A DNA stretch of 13,200 nucleotides from Entamoeba invadens IP1 (lineage: Eukaryota; Evosea; Mastigamoebida; Endamoebidae). Location: contig NW_004440189.1 of assembly GCF_000330505.1 (NCBI RefSeq), forward strand, positions 925,190 through 938,389, in the 5' to 3' direction. Below, in pieces: positions 8,849 through 13,200 of the stretch. The notes beneath the pieces were generated by a model. The model was given only the letters and a program-made list of their open reading frames with translations. It did no database searches and was not told where the DNA came from. The position numbers and the translations under genes are program-made. Position 1 is the stretch's first letter, and each line of letters starts with the position of its first letter.

Positions 8849-9892
8849 ATGAGTTTTAGAGAAGGAATTGATATTAAACAAAAACAAATTAATGAACATC
8901 AAAAAAGAAGAATGCGACATAGAGAACAACTTGTAAATCAAAAACGTAATAAAATATTTATGGAGAACATACCTTTTAATAATTTGACAATTGATTATCC
9001 ATTTAAGAGTTTAAATAAATATGAATCAATTTTGAAGAAAGATGTTAATAAAAAACAAATAATTAGTCGTGACTTCAATCCAAAAACCATGAAGAAACTT
9101 TATTCAAGACCTTATTACTCTCCATATTTTAATAGTTATGAAGTCGATTTAGCTTTCTTTGATTCCTGAAACAGCACCAAACAAAATATCTACATGTTCA
9201 TTATTAATATTAACACAAAATATTTATATGTATTTTCACTTTATAATAAAAACAATGACAGTTTAATAATGCCTTTTAATACTTTACTTAATGTTGGAGT
9301 TGTTTTTGATAACAAACATTTTGATGGTGAATCTGCATTGAACAGCACTTATATGTCAAATTATTTCAATAAATTTAATATAAGAACATATTCATCTTCA
9401 TCCAAACATATTAATAAAAACAGAGTTGTAGATCGAGTTATCAGAACAATTAGAACTGCTTATGATAATACAATGTCGAGATATGTAAACAAAAATCAAG
9501 ATATACTTATTCAAGAAATTGTTACTTACTATAATTTTTCAAAACATAATAAAACTGGTTATCGACTTATTGATATGCAATACATACCTAATTACAACAA
9601 TACGTATAAATGCTATCAACTTGAATATAATTATTTTAAACAAATGGTTAAGAAGAATGATGAAATATTATATAAACAATTTAAAAATGGATTTTTATCT
9701 TATAAATATGAAGACAAGTTAATAATATTTTTGGATAATAGTAAAGACAATACTTTCAGAAAGACAAGAAATTATTTTAGTACAAAAGCAACAATGATAA
9801 GATATGATCATGGTAACATAATATGTAAACTTGATGATAATGATAAAATTGTAACAATTCCATGTTATTTTGCACTTCGTGATTGCATCTAA
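8849..9892 (+). pseudogene. Polinton-type integrase (rve fold), one internal TGA
   Basis: One frame from ATG 8849 to TAA 9892, interrupted only by TGA at 9167-9169. The part before the stop is a basic region ending in YYSPYFNSYEVDLAFF, where D100 fits the first catalytic aspartate of retroviral-type integrases. After the stop the core continues (NTKYLYVFSLYNK), with the second aspartate in FDGES (codon 159) and the third acidic position in NRVVDRVIRTIR (codon 195), exactly 35 residues later. The VVxRxIRTIR helix is typical of the third-acid region, but the acid is Asp where retroviral integrases have Glu. The last 60 or so residues are basic and beta-rich (TKATMIRYDHGNIICKL), like the C-terminal SH3-like DNA-binding domain. 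I see no N-terminal HHCC zinc module. The role would be joining element ends to chromosomal DNA. With the single TGA, this copy is either dead or needs readthrough. Confidence 0.82.
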
Positions 9893-9986
9893 TTCAATAT
9901 TACTAATAAAGTCGAATCGAATACAATCTATGTGAAGCTCATTTACAATTTGTTATTCATGTATATGTTTATTTTTGTTCTATAAA

Positions 9987-10356
9987 ATGAGAAAACTATA
10001 CATGAATTTACATAATAATAATTGTAAAGTAATAAATACATATCAATTTGAAGTTGAATTACCAATTGAATTTGTTTGTTCTACTAATAATAAATATATT
10101 AATACTATTGCTACTAGATTCTATAATTCATATGGTCAGATTGATTGTGGAAATATTTTAAGAAGTGATTTGAATTCTAGTAATGATTATCCTTCACAAG
10201 ATGGATTTATAATTTACAAACAGTGATAATCAAAAATCATTTGAAATCAAAGATAATAAACGAAAAATAAAAATATGGTTTACTGATTACAATAATAATA
10301 AAATCAATATTGATTCAGATTATTATTTTATATTACAGTTAGAATTAGTGTTTTAA
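9987..10356 (+). pseudogene. Small conserved Polinton protein, structural type, frameshifted
   Basis: ATG 9987 (MRKLYMNL) opens 80 codons that stop at 10224-10226. Coding sense continues one frame over from about 10222, through KIKIWFTDYNNNKINIDSDY to FILQLELVF and TAA at 10354-10356, so a one-base insertion between 10211 and 10226 has broken a gene of about 123 codons. The ending pattern (basic strand, WFTD, Asn/Asp turn, Asp-rich segment, alternating hydrophobic strand) resembles short proteins coded near the capsid genes of other Polintons, such as those of Trichomonas; whether these are minor capsid, penton or base proteins is uncertain. It follows the integrase by 94 bases on the same strand. 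Its stop overlaps the stop of the opposing membrane-protein gene. An upstream TTG at 9975 is in frame, but ATG 9987 is the natural start. Confidence 0.6.
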
Positions 10357-10362
10357 ACACTA
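10346..10362. terminator. Palindrome at tail-to-tail stop codons
   Basis: TAGTGTTT-T-AAACACTA: two perfect 8-base arms around one central T. The plus-strand gene ends with TAA at 10354-10356 and the minus-strand gene ends with TAA on 10353-10355, so both stops lie inside the palindrome. It can form a hairpin in both transcripts and may act as a shared 3'-end signal. This is inference by comparison with the hairpin 3' ends known in mimivirus-group viruses. Confidence 0.55.
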
Positions 10363-10526
10363 TGTATTCTTGGTGTTATATTTGTTGATAATATTTTTTG
10401 TTCTTTTAATTTGAATAATCTCTTTTTAAACAAATATGAAAATATTTTTAATACTGTAATAAATATTATCAGAAATATAAATGATAAGAATGAAGCTAAT
10501 TCTACTATTTTTTCTAATTCAACCAT
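10353..10526 (-). CDS. Small single-pass membrane protein of the Polinton-like element
   Basis: A 57-residue intact frame with ATG at 10524-10526 and TAA at 10353-10355. It begins with an acidic amphipathic stretch (MVELEKIVEL), has one strong membrane segment (residues about 11-33, FLSFIFLIIFITVLKIF and following), then a basic cytoplasmic-type patch (KKRLFKLK), and ends in TPRIHSV. The charge pattern puts the N-terminus outside or in the lumen and the C-terminus in the cytosol. It is the third gene of the minus-strand group after the major capsid and candidate fibre genes, 56 bases from the fibre stop. The opposite strand is also open over the same bases, but lacks a start codon and makes a less protein-like product. 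No family is recognised. Small membrane proteins are common in large DNA viruses and virophages, where they serve in membranes or lysis; the role here is unknown. Confidence 0.6.
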   Translation of the reverse strand: MVELEKIVELASFLSFIFLIIFITVLKIFSYLFKKRLFKLKEQKILSTNITPRIHSV

Positions 10527-10529
10527 TTA

Positions 10530-10545
10530 GTGTTTTAAAAAACAC
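10530..10545. terminator. Second hairpin, between fibre and membrane-protein genes
   Basis: GTGTTTT-AA-AAAACAC, 7-base arms. It shares TAGTGTTTTAAA with the palindrome at 10346, and a related TAGTGATTTAAA occurs at 10568-10579, next to the fibre stop. On the minus strand it lies three bases before the ATG of the membrane-protein gene, so it could end the fibre transcript or lie in the next leader. Confidence 0.4.
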
Positions 10546-10582
10546 ATTATGGAATCTTCGATTATGTTAGTGATTTAAAAAA

Positions 10583-11679
10583 TTACCATAAATCGTTTCT
10601 AGAATTATAATTATTATAAACAGTACTTGATTCAAAAATATCATAAATTGTAGTTGTAGTAGTTCTTCCAAATGAATTAATAATATATGTTTTATAATCT
10701 GTAAAATTAGATTCAGCTTTGGATGACATATATATATATTTAGTGAAGAACCTTGACATATTTCTGTAATAGATGATGTATTTGTTATTTGTAAATTTGG
10801 CTCTATTAGATATATCTGATTACTATCTATAGTTATATTATTCCACATTAAATTTGGATTACTTCCCGAATAATTAATACCAGGATAAAATAAATTATTA
10901 AGATTACAATACAAATAAACACATATTGGTTTAGTTGTTATTGATAATAAATTACTATTTGATGTAAAATTCTTTCGTAAATATAAACTGAAATAATTAA
11001 AACAATAATATCCATCACCCCAAAAATAACCAACTTTATCTGGTATTATTATTATTGGATGCTCATTTATATTAAATAGATTTTGTACTGTTGTTTATAT
11101 TTTTCCATTCAACATACTTTTGCCACAAACTTGTTCAATATCTTTATAAATTTCATTATTATTAATTACATATGGAACTACCTTTACTATTCTATTTGTT
11201 GTTAAGAATTCTGTAACATTATCAATTTTTATTCTAAAATATGCAGTTTTATCAGTTTCTGATTTAATAGAATAAGTATCATTTTTATATGTTGTCACAT
11301 CTTGCGAAAATATATTTGGATATGAATATATTATTTTTGGAGTTGGTATTGAAGCTATTTTTGTATCTGTGTACGCATTACATGTTGAACCAACATTGTC
11401 GCTGTAAGAGTTACACGCTGAGGCAATCATATCACTATAAGAATAACATGATGAACCATTATAACCGTAACTTTTATATTTATTATAATATGTTAATATT
11501 TCAGAATTTACATAATCAGTAGAAGAAATATCTTTTGTATTTATACTTACTGTTCCATCTATGCTTGTAATTTTATCAGTTTTAATTTCATTAGATGTTA
11601 TTGTTGAAGGATTAAAATATGATGTGCAAAAAATACTATTTTTACTTTTATCTTGATAAGTTGTTGAAAATACTTCCAT
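10583..11679 (-). pseudogene. Candidate fibre / receptor-binding-type protein, broken
   Basis: ATG 11677-11679 opens a frame that meets TAA at 11095-11097, then continues in the same frame to about 10735, where a (TA)n tract shifts the frame; one TA unit too many explains it. Coding sense then runs on to TAA at 10583-10585, about 365 codons in all. Residues 1-60 resemble fibre entry segments (SNEIKTDKITSIDGTVSIN, then DYVNSEI). Residues 78-110 are three 11-residue units starting with Cys (C78, C89, C100) in the pattern C-x2-Y-S/T-D-x5. Proline then marks a change to Tyr/Asn/Ile-rich beta-type sequence with KVGYFWGDGYYCFNY and an Asn-rich, Thr-rich end (GRTTTTTIYDIF). Shaft repeats followed by a large beta C-terminus are the architecture of trimeric viral fibres. 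It lies 32 bases downstream of the major capsid gene. The function is inferred from architecture; a minor capsid or penton protein is the main alternative. Confidence 0.55.
11350..11448 (-). repeat. Three 33-bp coding repeats (11-residue units) in the fibre candidate
   Basis: The protein repeats begin CYSYSDMIASA, CNSYSDNVGST and CNAYTDTKIAS. Cys, Tyr, Ser/Thr and Asp recur at the same places with period 11, which fits a hendecad coiled coil. The DNA copies have drifted, so this is protein-level conservation rather than a fresh tandem duplication. Confidence 0.75.
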
Positions 11680-11711
11680 TTATTACTAAAAATAAAGATT
11701 AAATATATTAT

Positions 11712-13200
11712 TTATTTGAACATAGTATTTAAATCAACATTAGTAAGTAGTTCAACCTTATTTGGTGATAATGACCACATAGCATCATTTAATAAAATAA
11801 TATTAATAGCATTAGTATTAACTGAACCAGTAGATCCACTTGGTTTAATATATGGATTATAATCTCCAAACATACGTATTGCTTGTAATGTTAATTGAAT
11901 ATTCGAAGTACTATATATACCATCGAAGAAACATCCAGATCATATCTTTATAATGGAATTGACATCATAAAATCAGTAGCATCACTTAAATATTTAATAT
12001 GTTTAGATGAATCATTAGTATTTTCAGAATATTCATTAAACGTTAAACTATTAATTATAGATTGAGGAGTTGCAAATAATGTATCAAAATTGGTATTTGC
12101 TAATTGGAATTCACTAAATTCACTTGACAATGTATCCATTTGTTGATCTGGTATAGTTCTGTTTGCTGTTATAACTTTAATATCACTAATATGTGGATTT
12201 TTAGATACAGTACATTGATTATTAGATCTTGGGAATAAGAAGAATAACAAAGATGTATTTAGATAACTCATCATGTTTGAACAATTAATTCTAGAAACAG
12301 ATTGATTTGGTGGATAATCATATTCAGTTGTTATTTGAGCTGGAACATATAAAGGATGTTTACTGTATCTATCAAATAATTCTCTTAAAACTGAATCCTT
12401 AACATTAAAACCATTAATAACAGATTGTAAAAATGTGCAAGTAGATTCCATAACTTGAATAGTTCCATAAAATTGTGAATAACTATTTCCAGTTGAGAAA
12501 TAACAATAACATAACATCATAGCCTTATCACCACATTGAGTAAATTCTTTTGTTAAGCCTTTCTTAAAATCAGCTAACATTGATATTTGAGAATCTGAGT
12601 TATGATTCTCATTATATTCAGTTATTAACACATCTGGATCAACTTGACAGAATACAAAGTTTTGTGTAATTCTTTGTTAAATATCTAATTCAAATTAGTT
12701 AAATATTGCGTTTGGATATGAAGTAAAAGATTGTAAAGGCAAGAAATTATCTAAAGGAATTATCAATTTCATTTCAGCATCAAATGTTGAATTTCTAATT
12801 AAATCATCAACTTTAACATATACTCCACTTACATTATTTTTATGTTCAAAAGCATTTTTCCAAGCTGTATAAACACCAGCTCTAGATTCTTTTTCTTGTT
12901 GAGTTCTACACATTCCAGAAATAGTTGTTTCGTATATCATCTTAGTGTTTTCATAATAAGTTATTCCATTTTTTCAATTAAGCTTAAGACTATCGAGCCA
13001 TTATGTTGAATCCTTTAATCCAACAAATACTTGAGCTAAATCTGATTCTTTTTCAACACCTGTAGTTGCAGTTCTTGCTTCATCTAGAACTAATTTAAGT
13101 CTTAATTTAATAGTTGCACTTAAATAACTCTTATCAATGTTAGTTACATGAAAAGATGGATCTGTTATCGCTATTTTAGAATGAGCATTACTATTAATGG
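11712..13200 (-). pseudogene. Polinton major capsid protein (double jelly-roll type), 5'-partial and broken
   Basis: Coding sense enters from the right edge of the window and runs to TAA at 11712-11714. Features in order: HVTNIDKSYLSATIKLRLKL; VFVGLKDST ending at the stop 13001-13003; stop 12974-12976; YETTISG; a GVYVKVDDLI segment; IPLDNFLPLQSFTSYPN; stops 12695-12697 and 12677-12679; QNFVFCQVDPDVLI; a region with FLFPRSNNQ and TANRTIPDQQ; stop at 11948-11950 with a frame change; then SGCFFDGIYSTSNI and IILLNDAMWSLSPNKVELL to the end. The 'fvGlkds', 'iPL..llP.qsF' and 'GcFfDgi' blocks with spaced strands are what I expect of Polinton/adintovirus-type capsid proteins, which build a T-number shell from double jelly-roll trimers. 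From 13200 to 12677 the four stops are in one frame, so they are substitutions, not indels. The true start is outside the window. Confidence 0.75.

Larger units (their letters stand above)
8203..13200. mobile_element. Maverick/Polinton-like virus-type transposon, partial
   Basis: A retroviral-type integrase, a small structural-type gene, a double-jelly-roll-type major capsid protein, a candidate fibre and a small membrane protein lie together, in two convergent groups. Integrase plus a jelly-roll capsid is the hallmark of Mavericks/Polintons, which are known from protists including Entamoeba and Trichomonas. Protein-primed DNA polymerase, packaging ATPase and protease, the other hallmark genes, are not in the window and should lie beyond 13200. 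The left boundary is uncertain: it may be 8203 (start of the terminal-repeat cluster) or about 8700. Several genes are broken, so this copy is not expected to be functional. Confidence 0.75.

Noticed and set aside
10357..10530. Plus-strand frame continuing past the stop of the small structural-type gene
   Set aside because: It has no start codon and reads as a stop-readthrough of an ending that already looks complete; the opposite strand has an ATG-initiated membrane protein over the same bases.
8849..12979. Reassigned genetic code or general stop readthrough in the Polinton-like genes
   Set aside because: TAA and TGA both occur inside frames, frameshifts are present too, and the host-like gene ends normally with TAA, so decay is the simpler explanation.

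Overview
This looks like nuclear DNA from an AT-rich, gene-compact protist. An Entamoeba species, perhaps E. invadens, is my best guess: there is an intronless secretory-protein gene with a GAAC-like element close to its start codon, a nested mixture of DDE and hAT DNA transposons, and a Maverick/Polinton-type element. The species call is inference. No rRNA, tRNA or CRISPR was seen.

Layout. (1) 214-1137: one intact host-like gene for a secreted, lysine-rich coiled-coil protein. (2) 1138-5868: gene-poor DNA. It holds a heavily decayed DDE transposase on the minus strand (2712-3744), a pair of directly repeated 193-bp sequences (2004-2196 and 4957-5149), a short diverged repeat pair (4355/4718), and a very AT-rich block (about 5330-5868). 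(3) 5869-8202: a zinc-finger hAT-like transposase in four reading-frame segments, cut off at its 3' end. (4) 8203-8697: three copies of a terminal-repeat-like sequence that shares GTTCGAGAGAG. Two of them form inverted ends of a 445-bp unit, and the hAT gene stops exactly where the first copy begins. (5) 8849-13200: part of a Polinton-like element, continuing past the window.

The Polinton-like part has two convergent gene groups. On the plus strand are a retroviral-type integrase (one internal TGA) and a small structural-type protein (one frameshift). On the minus strand, in transcriptional order, are a double-jelly-roll-type major capsid protein (5' end outside the window; several stops and a frameshift), a candidate fibre protein with three 11-residue cysteine repeats, and a 57-residue single-pass membrane protein that is intact and shorter than usual gene-calling cutoffs. 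The two groups meet tail to tail at a 17-nt palindrome in which both stop codons overlap. The gene set resembles a virion-making module (capsid, fibre, small membrane protein) joined to an integrase, now decaying in this copy.
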